Shown: positions 1 through 7,301 of the stretch, piece by piece
Position numbering within the stretch: position 1 is the first letter of the stretch
Layout: the number at the start of each line of letters is the position of its first letter
NCBI GenBank assembly: GCA_023140035.1
Contig: JAGLML010000012.1
Span: 1-14,794, forward strand
DNA length: 14,794 nucleotides
Source of the DNA: Thermoplasmatales archaeon
GTDB taxonomy: Archaea > Thermoplasmatota > E2 > DHVEG-1
Direction: 5' to 3'
The notes under the pieces: model-generated
What the model saw: the letters and a program-made list of their open reading frames with translations, nothing else
Databases searched by the model: none
What the model was told of the DNA's origin: nothing
Position numbers and translations under genes: made by a program

Positions 1-810
1 TTCTTTTGGTGGTATAATATTTTGCACATGCCCTCTTATGCTTGCCTCCCCCGCTTTGATTGTTAGTATCCCTGGTTTCCACGTTGATCTGGAATGCAAC
101 AAGATACTGTACTTTCTCATCTCATTAGGTTTAAGGGTTTCAATGAAGTCGAGTGTAGAAAATATGTTTTTATACTTGCCATAACTCACCGATAGCCTCA
201 ATGGTACGTTCCCTTTATTTTCAACTGTAAATTTCTCATTAGAGATGTAATAATCTTCGGTAAATGGTTCCACTTCGATTATGGCCGGTATTGACTTTAA
301 AACAATAGAAGTCACTGCGTTATCAACGTAAATTTGCTGAGAAAGCAATTGTTCATCATAAGCCAATAATTTCAAAGTCCAATTGCCAAGGTTAGCGTAT
401 TGATCTATGCCGATGTAAAAAGAGTAGAACTCAGAATCATAATGGCAATAACTTTCGTTAATATATTTGGAATTATGTTGAAGGTCCTCCCAACTTCCGT
501 GATCGTATTTCCACATATAGTAATTAGTTTCATTTCTATCATCTGAACCTAAAGGGGTTTCACCATAATAAAATACTATGGAAACTTCACTGATTTCGCT
601 ATTTAGAGTTATATTTACATAATGCCATATACCCCGAATCAAAACTGGTTTATCATATTTGCTTCTAGGCTCACTATTCGGAATATACATTAATAAATCT
701 TCAACTTGTACCTCATTAACACTCCTCGTTATTAACGAAGAAAGATTTATCGTTAAGACAAATAAGAGAATGAGGGTTAAACAACGTTTTTTGCTTAGAA
801 TAATGCTCAT
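1..810 (-). CDS. Secreted/surface protein, 5' part only (runs off left edge)
   Basis: An uninterrupted reading frame of 270 codons runs from an ATG at 808-810 to the window edge, so the C-terminus is missing. The N-terminus is a signal peptide: basic KKR at residues 7-9, then a hydrophobic stretch LTLILLFVLT (11-20). Residues about 53-150 form a beta-rich domain ending in FYIGIDQYANLGNWTLKL. This domain is clearly paralogous to residues 48-143 of the 2075-aa protein at 7302-13529, with shared landmarks YDHGxW, YSFYxGID and GxWTxK. Residues 180-265 look like an Ig-fold of the CARDB/NEW3 style (ENKGNVPLRLSV, then LKPNE, then a GILTIKAG strand). Sequons (NIT, NET, NES, NWT) fit an N-glycosylated extracellular protein. 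No Shine-Dalgarno is visible; a TATA-like box lies at 851-858. The function is unknown; a role at the cell surface is inferred. Confidence 0.85.
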   Translation of the reverse strand, partial: MSIILSKKRCLTLILLFVLTINLSSLITRSVNEVQVEDLLMYIPNSEPRSKYDKPVLIRGIWHYVNITLNSEISEVSIVFYYGETPLGSDDRNETNYYMWKYDHGSWEDLQHNSKYINESYCHYDSEFYSFYIGIDQYANLGNWTLKLLAYDEQLLSQQIYVDNAVTSIVLKSIPAIIEVEPFTEDYYISNEKFTVENKGNVPLRLSVSYGKYKNIFSTLDFIETLKPNEMRKYSILLHSRSTWKPGILTIKAGEASIRGHVQNIIPPKE

Positions 811-850
811 GTCATTTATGAAGTATGAGAAATTTACTAAAACTATTTTT

Positions 851-858
851 CTATTTAT
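851..858 (-). promoter_or_regulatory. TATA-like box before the left-edge gene
   Basis: On the minus strand this reads ATAAATAG, inside CTATAAATAG (851-860), about 41-50 bp before the ATG at 810. That fits an archaeal TATA box with a short leader of roughly 15-20 nt. It overlaps one arm of the inverted repeat at 857-901. The region is AT-rich, so chance matches are easy. Confidence 0.35.
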
Positions 859-901
859 AGTTATTAATCTTTAACCAAAAAGGAAACCAATTAATAACTA
901 T
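857..901. repeat. 12-bp perfect inverted repeat between two minus-strand genes
   Basis: The left arm ATAGTTATTAAT (857-868) and right arm ATTAATAACTAT (890-901) are exact reverse complements, separated by a 21-nt spacer. On the minus strand the repeat starts 3 nt after the stop codon of the 354-aa gene and ends next to the TATA-like box of the left-edge gene. It could be an intrinsic terminator stem, although no T-run follows the stem (a short T-run lies in the loop). It could also be an operator for the downstream gene. The arms are nearly all A/T, so folding would be weak. Confidence 0.55.
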
Positions 902-904
902 CTC

Positions 905-1969
905 CTATACTTGACCGTTTAAGGAATATGTTATCGTTGAAGAGTAGTTACCCGGAAGTGTTCCTATAGTTATGTTCACCCAATATGTAACATCTACTGT
1001 ATCAGTGTAGGTGTCATTTAAATGAGGTCTGTATGTTGTATTAGTCCCCCAAATGTAAAGCGGGTTGCTGCCATCGAAGTTGTTCCTGGATAGGTTGCCA
1101 CCTGCTGCTGATAAAGATGTATTGAGAATCCAATATCCCCCACCCGCTCTTGTTAGATTAGGGAAATTAGTGCTTAAGGAATAGTTTGCATTACATTGGG
1201 TAGTGACAGTGGCATTTGGCGACAATTGGATATTGTTATCACCAGGGGCACCAGAACCTAAGGGGTTGTCTGCAACTTGAGTAATACGGGAATACATGTA
1301 TAAACCATATTCATCGATTTCATAGCTTTTATAACCTGAGGAATCTTCAGCTGTAATATTGAAATTCCAAGATTTTGTATCATTATGGCCAGCATTGGTA
1401 TCCCAGGCGCCATCACCAGGAGCATATCTCGTCTGATTGCGAGGAGTGAATACAAATGTTAGATTATGAGTATAAGCATCTACAACAGTCTCTATGCAGT
1501 CTACAGGGTTAAAAATAACTTCATCATCAGGCCACAGCATAGTCCAATTGGCATTCCCGGTTTCATTCTCGTACTGTAAATATAAATTTAGGTTTCCACC
1601 TAGATTCCCACTATTGTTATATGTAGTGCTCTCGCTGCCATTATCATACCAGGTTGTAATATTTATATAATCTACATCGGCCCACCCCTGATCACTAGTG
1701 ATATTTATAACAAATTTATATTGTTCTTCAACATCTATCCAGGTATTTAACTTAGAAACACTGGTTGAGTTTTGGAAATCATACCAGTTAATAATAGGCT
1801 CAAGTGTTTCAACTGTAACATTGATAGTGGTATTAGTATCCATCCATGATGTGATATCTGCTGCCTCTGTTATTTTCACTAGAGGAACCATAATGATCAT
1901 ACCGTTGGTAAGTATTGAGAGAAACAACAGTGTTACCACTGTAGTTATTAGGATTTTTCTTTTTCCCAT
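905..1969 (-). CDS. 354-aa secreted protein, stand-alone copy of the giants' C-terminal module
   Basis: Complete gene. The N-terminus MGKRKILITTVVTLLFLSIL followed by a second hydrophobic stretch and AxA-like TEAAD (35-39) is a signal peptide or N-terminal anchor. Residues 58-230 align along their length with residues 1097-1269 of the 1399-aa protein and 1773-1945 of the 2075-aa protein. Shared landmarks are YINIT-WYD-GS, GGNLN-LQY, WPD-E, SWNFNIT and DEYGxY. The last ~100 residues keep the same layout (a CNANYSLS strand, then VDVTYWVNITIGTLPGNYSS near the end) but are more diverged and lack the DADPNDD segment. Many sequons suggest N-glycosylation. GGAG lies about 11 nt before the ATG, a rather long spacing. 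It is the third minus-strand gene in a row after the zinc-ribbon and 1399-aa genes, but a 192-bp gap suggests its own promoter. It could be a subunit or cap that assembles with the giants; no enzymatic motif is seen. Confidence 0.88.
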   Translation of the reverse strand: MGKRKILITTVVTLLFLSILTNGMIIMVPLVKITEAADITSWMDTNTTINVTVETLEPIINWYDFQNSTSVSKLNTWIDVEEQYKFVINITSDQGWADVDYINITTWYDNGSESTTYNNSGNLGGNLNLYLQYENETGNANWTMLWPDDEVIFNPVDCIETVVDAYTHNLTFVFTPRNQTRYAPGDGAWDTNAGHNDTKSWNFNITAEDSSGYKSYEIDEYGLYMYSRITQVADNPLGSGAPGDNNIQLSPNATVTTQCNANYSLSTNFPNLTRAGGGYWILNTSLSAAGGNLSRNNFDGSNPLYIWGTNTTYRPHLNDTYTDTVDVTYWVNITIGTLPGNYSSTITYSLNGQV

Positions 1970-2161
1970 CCTTCATTCCACTCCTAGAAGATTGATTTCT
2001 TTTGAGTCTGCACCCATCCATATTAGTTTGTAACTGAGTAACTATTTCTTCTTTTTAACATTTTTGCCATAGAATATGCACCTGCATATGCATGTAATTC
2101 TTATTTTGACGTTATATGAAAAATTTACTAATTTAGAAATATTAACAAATATTATGATTTT
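1970..2161. other. AT-rich intergenic region
   Basis: This 192-bp gap holds no convincing gene. Near the 1399-aa stop, on the minus strand, there is an all-A/T 6-bp stem (AATATT, TGTT, AATATT), a weak terminator candidate at best. A 10-bp palindrome TGCATATGCA lies at 2083-2092. I cannot point to a clear TATA box for the 354-aa gene. Confidence 0.5.
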
Positions 2162-5100
2162 TTATTTCTGAATGATTTTAGTCGCCACCCTTGCAGTATA
2201 TTCGCCCCCAAGAGTTCCAAATGGAATAAAAACATTAAATTGCACATCTACAGTCTGACTAATATTATCAACTGAAAATATTCCTGAGGTGTTGAATATA
2301 TCTATAGCGTTCACTTCACCAATGCCTTGAAATACTTTATCACTAACAATGTCATCATTAGGATCAGCATCGGCCAATATCTTTACGTTGTTCGCTATTT
2401 CAATAGTGTTACCCCACAATGTATGTGTAAGATTCTCTTCAGAGTATATACTCATGTTGAAATCATAATTGGAAGAGTAGATGATGGTGACAACACTAGA
2501 GTCGTCACTGAATCCGGGTAACGCAACCACATCTACCCAATCAGAATCTGGCAATACCGAAGTATATCTGTAAACTCCATATTCATCTATAATCGAATTA
2601 TTCATACCTGATACATCAACAACTGTAATGTTGAAGTTCCATGAATATGGATCGTTAGTTGTGTTCGGAGTTGCATCCCAAGTGTCGTTGCTGTTTGCCC
2701 ATCGCACCTGACTTAGTGGTTTGAAGCTGATATTTATGATTCTGGTTGTACTACTTATTACGGTTTCTTTGCAGTTAGCTAGGACGAGTGTTGCTTCGTC
2801 ATCAGGCCAAATCATATTGAATTCAGGTGTTCCTGTTGTGTTCTTATATTGTAGGAACATGTTGAGGTTTCCACCAGATGTTTGATTATAAATGGTGCTG
2901 TCGCTACCATTGTCGTACCAGGCAGTAATATTGATATAATCGATGCTATCCCATCCATCAGAGTCTGTTATATTAACTGTGAAGTAGTATTCAGTATTGA
3001 CTTCTTGAGCTCCTGTTGCATTGTTGAGTTTTGAACCAGTGCTGTTGCGTAGATCATAACTATTTATTACCGGAGCAGTGGGAGTGCTAAAGTAACAGAT
3101 TGCATCAGCACTACCCGGAGCAGTTTCATTAGGTGAACCAGACTTATTACCAATACTGTAAAACTCATAATAACCAGTACTATTCGGGAAATCAAAGTCC
3201 CAACTCCAAGGACTACCAGTGTCGGGATTAGAATCATTATTCCATTTTGTCCAGTTTGTACCGAGTATTGCAGGAGCGAATGAAGCAACAACATGTGCCA
3301 TCCTGTTTGCACTTGCACTCGCATTCTGCCTCATAAACGTTGACCCTAAAGTCGATACCAACTTGTAGCTTCCCGCACCAGAATTGCTACCGGTTATTTC
3401 ATCGTAAAACTCTGTCTGATCGTTATCTTGAGTGAAGGTTACCGCGTCACCAGCTCCGACACAATCGATAACCATGGATTTATTGGATAGAGTTGTGATG
3501 TAAGTGAGAATAGTATCTGATGCAGTGACATTGCTCGTATTTGTTACCTCCGGTGCTTGCTGTGAGACATTATAAAGCGATATTGCTCCTCCTTCAGAAT
3601 CAAACACATCTCCAGTGAAGTTAACTCTTACATTATGTGTACCTGTATCGGGATTAAGAATATACCATATTTCTGAAGATGCATAATATCCTCCACTTGT
3701 CACCACCTCTGCATCTGCTTTCTGGAGAGCTTTGCCATTATAATCAGCGCTTGCTACAACTATGTCTGTTGATGTATCGTCCTCTGCACCAGAACATACA
3801 ACAAGAATCCTGTTACCATAACTGTTTCCAACAGTGTGAGGCCAAGAAATTGATGGTGATGCAGCATCTTCTGAAGTTGATGAAGTGTTATCCACAGTTA
3901 TGGTGGCTGGACCCCAGCTCTGGTTGTCTTCGGACCAGCGGTAGCACAACGTGATATTATTAAGATTAGAAGGACCAGTGGCAGTGATATTAAATGGAGA
4001 GGATGTTATAAGATATGGAGAGATCGGATCGACTGAGGTATTAATAGTCTCAGTTGTGAAATGATAAATAACTGTAATGTTGTCCATGCTATCATTGACA
4101 GCAACCTTCCACCAATACGTAGTAGAATAATCGCTGAATTCCGTAAAGGTATAATTAACAGTGGAATTTGCACTTACAACACTTGTATTTTTCAAAACCC
4201 AACTCAACGTAGTGTTCTCATACCAATAAACAGTAAGTGAATCGCCATCGCTATCATTAGCCCAAATCTGGCACATAGGCTGCGTGCTTACGCCGGTTGT
4301 ACCGTTGGGAGACGGGTTTATGAGTGCTATGGATGGTGGAGTATTGAGGCTTTCATTAAAGAAACAAATTGCGTCAGCACTACCTGGAGTCGATTCGTCA
4401 GGTAAACCAGATAACTTTCCAATGCTATAAAACTCGTAATAACCTGTTCCATTGGTGAAGTTAAAGCTCCATTGCCATGGTGATTCTGTATCAGGATTAC
4501 TTGCATCATTCCAAGATACATTGCTACCCCAACTTGAGTTATCTGTTGAATAACGGTACCAAAGTGTAACGTTGTTTAAACCACTTGCTGCTGTTGCGGT
4601 AATAGTATACGGCGAATATGTCACATTATATGGTGAAATCTTATCAACTGATGTGCCAGTAACATTTTGCTTACTTCCAACATTGATGAATGTATTGGGC
4701 GAATTCATAGTGTTATATGATGTGTTAATCCACTCTTGAGTTCTTAGTATGTTTGAGATACGAACTTCATCAAAATTGCCCTGTAATGGATATCCTACAC
4801 CGCCACTTCCATCATGTCTTCCACCGATGAGTGGGCTACCATCACTAACACTTACAATGGCAACTCCGACATCAACCCAACTATAAGCAGTAGTATTCCA
4901 TATAAATTGTGCATCATCATCCACTACTCTGAGGCTGATATAACACCAACCATACCCATCTATGCAATCTGAATGCAGTTCGACCGAGGTACCTGTTCCG
5001 GGCGGTATCCATAGCTGTGTTACACCACTAAAATCTGCCCATCCAAGTTGCCGTACAGTATGACCATAGTCTGCTCTATTTAAGAAATATCCCGTGGTAT

Positions 5101-6361
5101 CTGTTGTACTAGCCCACATAGTTATTGTCCAATCAATTCCTGTATCGGTTCTAAAATCATAATCACTTGTACCAGTTAAATTTAATGCTTCACCAACACC
5201 AGATGTATATAATCCACCAGCCATTACTCCTGCGACTCTATCAGGTGTTCCTATCAACGTCCCATGATGATTATTTGAAGTAGAATCATTCCTATTACCT
5301 AAAGACTCATTCAGATGATAAACACCAACATAATTACTATCCCAAGTACCATCGACGTTTTCTTGACTGCTACAAGCACTGTTGTTATAATACATCCATA
5401 TCTTAGTATCGCTACTGCTACTGAGACTGGTAACATTAACCCAAGCAACAAGATTACCAGAGGTTCCATTGAACAACTCAATCTCATGATTAAGCTTCGT
5501 ACTATTATCACTCCATAAAATAAACGCGATATCATCCCCGTCATCTTGAGCATCATCACGCAGATCGGTATCTGTAATACTAATAAGAATGGGGAAATTC
5601 GTAAGATCAGAATCAACCTGAGAAGAATTCACCGTGATCAACTTTCGGGAACTCCAGCTTGTATTCCACCAAACAAATGCGTCATTATATGCATACTCTA
5701 CATCATCACCGAATTGGAACTTAAGAGTATGTCTTCCCGATGTAAGGACTCGTGAAATTTCATAACCAGTCTCATTAGATGAATAATTCTCAACCACCAC
5801 AGAACCATTGACCCAGCTATATTTCAAAGTCTCATTACCACTCTTTATTTCTAAGAACTGCAGATCATAGCCGCCGCTATCGTTATTAGTCCAACTTGTA
5901 CCATTTACAGCTGTAATTGTAAGATCTGCTTTTCCAACAGTAGTAAACATCACCGTCCATTTACCACCCACGGTTGGATAACTATACACGTTAATAATCG
6001 TGATATCCGCAGGTTCTCCATTGTTATTATCGCTTGAGGTTATAATCGGGATTAAACCCAGAGATAACAAGCTAAACACAAGGGCAACAGCAATAAGCTT
6101 CTTGTTGAATATCATAGATGGCTTTTTATTTACTCTATGTTTCCACAGCTTCTTTATGGATTTGAAGGAATCATTTTTAACTCTGCTCTGAGTAAATGAA
6201 ACCTTGCTGTTCTTAGCAATTACCCGGTCAACAAGATAATCAATATTCTTAACATAGCTAGAGGATCTCTTAGCATAGTAGGAACTACTCTGAGGTTGAT
6301 AGCATGCACTACCGATTTCTTCGCATCCCGTTTCCATTAGCGTTCTTTTCTCCTCTAGCAT
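2162..6361 (-). CDS. 1399-aa DUF2341/LamG multidomain surface protein
   Basis: Layout by residue: 1-82, hydrophilic tail rich in Ser, Tyr and Lys with two Cys (C13, C20); 88-107, hydrophobic segment LIAVALVFSLLSLGLIPIIT; 120-230, beta domain ending in a GRHTLKFQFGDD strand; 231-350, DUF2341 (WWNTSWSSRKLITV, DGDDIAF, HEIELFNGTSG, WMYYNNS); 345-560, LamG/ConA-like domain ending DEVRISNILRT; 571-670, A module (SVDKISPY to ADAICFF); 675-773, FN3-like B module (DGDSLTVYWYE, TYWWKVAVNDS); 776-1092, second A module interrupted at about 818-1035 by another domain; 1097-1399, C-terminal module. No C-terminal membrane segment or anchor signal is visible, so the protein is probably held by the N-terminal segment with its bulk outside. 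The start lies 5 bp after the zinc-ribbon gene, implying translational coupling. M83 (codon 6113-6115) would make the hydrophobic segment a normal signal peptide and is a plausible alternative start. The ligand is unknown; adhesion or matrix building is inferred. Confidence 0.92.
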   Translation of the reverse strand: MLEEKRTLMETGCEEIGSACYQPQSSSYYAKRSSSYVKNIDYLVDRVIAKNSKVSFTQSRVKNDSFKSIKKLWKHRVNKKPSMIFNKKLIAVALVFSLLSLGLIPIITSSDNNNGEPADITIINVYSYPTVGGKWTVMFTTVGKADLTITAVNGTSWTNNDSGGYDLQFLEIKSGNETLKYSWVNGSVVVENYSSNETGYEISRVLTSGRHTLKFQFGDDVEYAYNDAFVWWNTSWSSRKLITVNSSQVDSDLTNFPILISITDTDLRDDAQDDGDDIAFILWSDNSTKLNHEIELFNGTSGNLVAWVNVTSLSSSSDTKIWMYYNNSACSSQENVDGTWDSNYVGVYHLNESLGNRNDSTSNNHHGTLIGTPDRVAGVMAGGLYTSGVGEALNLTGTSDYDFRTDTGIDWTITMWASTTDTTGYFLNRADYGHTVRQLGWADFSGVTQLWIPPGTGTSVELHSDCIDGYGWCYISLRVVDDDAQFIWNTTAYSWVDVGVAIVSVSDGSPLIGGRHDGSGGVGYPLQGNFDEVRISNILRTQEWINTSYNTMNSPNTFINVGSKQNVTGTSVDKISPYNVTYSPYTITATAASGLNNVTLWYRYSTDNSSWGSNVSWNDASNPDTESPWQWSFNFTNGTGYYEFYSIGKLSGLPDESTPGSADAICFFNESLNTPPSIALINPSPNGTTGVSTQPMCQIWANDSDGDSLTVYWYENTTLSWVLKNTSVVSANSTVNYTFTEFSDYSTTYWWKVAVNDSMDNITVIYHFTTETINTSVDPISPYLITSSPFNITATGPSNLNNITLCYRWSEDNQSWGPATITVDNTSSTSEDAASPSISWPHTVGNSYGNRILVVCSGAEDDTSTDIVVASADYNGKALQKADAEVVTSGGYYASSEIWYILNPDTGTHNVRVNFTGDVFDSEGGAISLYNVSQQAPEVTNTSNVTASDTILTYITTLSNKSMVIDCVGAGDAVTFTQDNDQTEFYDEITGSNSGAGSYKLVSTLGSTFMRQNASASANRMAHVVASFAPAILGTNWTKWNNDSNPDTGSPWSWDFDFPNSTGYYEFYSIGNKSGSPNETAPGSADAICYFSTPTAPVINSYDLRNSTGSKLNNATGAQEVNTEYYFTVNITDSDGWDSIDYINITAWYDNGSDSTIYNQTSGGNLNMFLQYKNTTGTPEFNMIWPDDEATLVLANCKETVISSTTRIINISFKPLSQVRWANSNDTWDATPNTTNDPYSWNFNITVVDVSGMNNSIIDEYGVYRYTSVLPDSDWVDVVALPGFSDDSSVVTIIYSSNYDFNMSIYSEENLTHTLWGNTIEIANNVKILADADPNDDIVSDKVFQGIGEVNAIDIFNTSGIFSVDNISQTVDVQFNVFIPFGTLGGEYTARVATKIIQK
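3257..3910 (-). other. Domain inserted inside an A module of the 1399-aa protein
   Basis: Residues about 818-1035 interrupt the A module between YRWSEDNQSW and TKWNNDSNPDT. These two pieces are adjacent in the uninterrupted A module of the same protein (residues 602-626). The insert shows the pattern SISWPHTVG, RILVVCSG, YNGKALQ, SEIWYILNPDTGTHNV, GGAISLYNV, MVIDCVGAG and HVVASFAP. I recall this pattern from a recurrent secreted domain of bacteria and archaea, but I cannot give it a family name. It is not similar to the inserts in the 2075-aa protein. Confidence 0.7.
4545..4604. repeat. 60-bp segment identical to 10627-10686
   Basis: Partner copy in the 1399-aa gene, residues about 586-606, same reading frame and strand as the copy in the 2075-aa gene about 6 kb away. 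Confidence 0.85.
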
Positions 6362-6366
6362 ACCTT

Positions 6367-6990
6367 TTAGGACCTCGCAAAAAACGGACGCTTAGCAAGT
6401 CGTCCTAGACGTTCATCCACAGATTTATAGCAATACACGTTGTACTTGCTTACTAGCTCACATAACTCGTCGAAGAAGACTCTATCGCGACGGATTAAAT
6501 CCTGAGAATAATCACGGCCAAAAATATCTTCAATAATTTTGAGGACATGCGTGTGAGGAATAGTTTTATCTTTTTTGACCGTCTCAGGGATATCCTTAAC
6601 AATTCTAGAAAGAATCCTACGACAGTAATCACGAGCCTCTTCAAAACTAATAATCCTTTCAAGATCAGGTTCATAATTTTTAATCCAATGATGAATAATC
6701 TGACGAGAAACCTCCCCTTTTTTAATTCCGAGACAGTTCAACCATTGACTAACAAAACGTCTAAACTCCCTCATATTAGAAAATTCAGGAACACGCTTAC
6801 GGAAGTACAAAAGATAAGCAATAACTGGGTAAGGGATGTTTGTTGGCGGGTAACCTTTTGCTGCGTCCTCAGAAAAATATTTATCACAGGAATGGCAAAA
6901 AAATTGGAGTTTATCTCCATGAGGATGTCCATTCCTCACTACCCTATGACTTAAGCAATGCGGACATGATAAAGCTAGTTTTTTTCCCAT
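6367..6990 (-). CDS. Zinc-ribbon/HTH DNA-binding protein, IS1 InsA-like N-terminus, no transposase core
   Basis: 207 aa. Residues 9-35 form a Cys4 zinc ribbon (C9-P-H-C12 and C32-H-S-C35) with the intervening RVVRNGH and FFCHSCDKYF that are typical of IS1 InsA-type and related transposase zinc ribbons. Residues about 50-120 are helical with a likely helix-turn-helix ending in VSRQIIHHWIKNYEPDLER. Residues 120-207 are helical and charged. There is no DDE/DEDD catalytic domain, no adjacent second transposase frame and no terminal inverted repeats, so this is not an intact insertion sequence. GGAG lies 4 nt before the ATG, and a TATA-like box lies at 7019-7028, so the leader is very short. It ends 5 bp before the 1399-aa gene and is probably co-transcribed with it. 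A regulator of the surface locus, possibly binding the palindromes at 7025-7037 and 7135-7147, is inferred. A decayed transposase remnant is the main alternative. Confidence 0.85.
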   Translation of the reverse strand: MGKKLALSCPHCLSHRVVRNGHPHGDKLQFFCHSCDKYFSEDAAKGYPPTNIPYPVIAYLLYFRKRVPEFSNMREFRRFVSQWLNCLGIKKGEVSRQIIHHWIKNYEPDLERIISFEEARDYCRRILSRIVKDIPETVKKDKTIPHTHVLKIIEDIFGRDYSQDLIRRDRVFFDELCELVSKYNVYCYKSVDERLGRLAKRPFFARS

Positions 6991-7018
6991 CCCGCTCCAA
7001 AATATGAAACTCGAAACA

Positions 7019-7028
7019 ATATATAAAT
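7019..7028 (-). promoter_or_regulatory. TATA-like box for the zinc-ribbon/1399-aa operon
   Basis: Minus-strand ATTTATATAT matches the archaeal TATA consensus and sits 29-38 bp before the ATG at 6990. This predicts a nearly leaderless transcript. It overlaps the 13-bp palindrome at 7025-7037, the geometry expected where a bound regulator would block TBP/TFB. Confidence 0.55.
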
Positions 7029-7037
7029 GTTACATTT
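7025..7037. promoter_or_regulatory. Palindromic operator candidate, copy 1
   Basis: AAATGT-T-ACATTT is a perfect 6-bp inverted repeat around a single central T. It overlaps the TATA-like box of the zinc-ribbon gene. The binding protein is unknown; the zinc-ribbon/HTH protein encoded next to it is the obvious candidate (inference). Confidence 0.5.
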
Positions 7038-7128
7038 TTTTATCTTATAAGTCCGTATTAAATTTTACGATTAAGAATACAGAAAAAAAATTAGAAGGAG
7101 ATTACAAAAATATCTATAACTAAAAATG

Positions 7129-7182
7129 ATATATAAATGTTACATTTTTTTATCTAATAAATCCGTATTAAATTTTACGATT
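7129..7182. repeat. 54-bp direct repeat, copy 2
   Basis: Second copy of the 7019-7072 repeat, 52 of 54 positions identical. It carries the same minus-strand TATA-like ATTTATATAT (7129-7138). It is 139 bp or more from the zinc-ribbon start, so it is either an extra upstream promoter or a second regulator-binding copy. Confidence 0.9.
7135..7147. promoter_or_regulatory. Palindromic operator candidate, copy 2
   Basis: Exact second occurrence of AAATGT-T-ACATTT inside repeat copy 2, 110 bp from the first, close to ten or eleven turns of the DNA helix. This spacing would allow cooperative binding on one face or looping, but that is speculation. Confidence 0.45.
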
Positions 7183-7275
7183 TGATAAATGAAATACAAA
7201 TCAAATGAATCTGTCAAACAAACCTCAAACATAATTGAACTGTCTTTAAAATAATTTTTAAGATGTCGAAGTAAT

Positions 7276-7293
7276 AGTCAAGTACATTTGACT
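7276..7293 (-). terminator. Possible weak terminator hairpin after the 2075-aa gene
   Basis: AGTCAA (7276-7281) and TTGACT (7288-7293) form a 6-bp stem with a 6-nt loop, 8 nt after the stop codon of the 2075-aa gene. No clear T-run follows immediately on the minus strand, although AT-rich DNA lies further on. It may be chance. Confidence 0.25.
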
Positions 7294-7301
7294 GAACCTT
7301 T

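Larger units (their letters stand above)
7019..7072. repeat. 54-bp direct repeat, copy 1
   Basis: It starts ATATATAAATGTTACATTTT and ends TAAATTTTACGATT. It differs from copy 2 (7129-7182) at only two positions, 7045 (T versus A) and 7051 (G versus A). Copy starts are 110 bp apart with 56 bp of unrelated spacer. It lies 29 bp upstream of the zinc-ribbon start. Confidence 0.9.
6991..7301. other. AT-rich regulatory intergenic region
   Basis: These 311 bp hold no coding frame that I can support. They contain the two 54-bp direct repeats with their palindromes, the promoter of the zinc-ribbon gene and, at the right end, a small hairpin after the stop of the 2075-aa gene. The 56 bp between the repeats are purine-rich (a run of A, then AGAAGGAGATTAC) and are not repeated. 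Confidence 0.75.

Noticed and set aside
659..874. 71-codon plus-strand frame near the left edge
   Set aside because: It lies opposite the signal peptide and start of the left-edge gene, which has homology support; this frame has none.
1833..2021. Alternative start for the 354-aa gene at the ATG of 1972-1974
   Set aside because: That ATG opens a different short frame without a signal peptide; the ATG at 1967-1969 leads directly into a signal peptide and the conserved module.
2083..2092. TGCATATGCA palindrome as an operator
   Set aside because: A single 10-bp occurrence far from any start codon; expected by chance in AT-rich DNA.
6547..6954. 135-codon plus-strand frame opposite the zinc-ribbon gene
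   Set aside because: No recognisable domain, no ribosome binding site, and the minus frame carries a clear zinc ribbon.
6367..7182. Intact insertion sequence
   Set aside because: The zinc-ribbon protein lacks a catalytic domain, there is no second frame, and the 54-bp repeats are direct, close together and both on the same side of the gene.
7019..7182. CRISPR array
   Set aside because: Only two repeat copies, too long, AT-rich, and no cas genes nearby.
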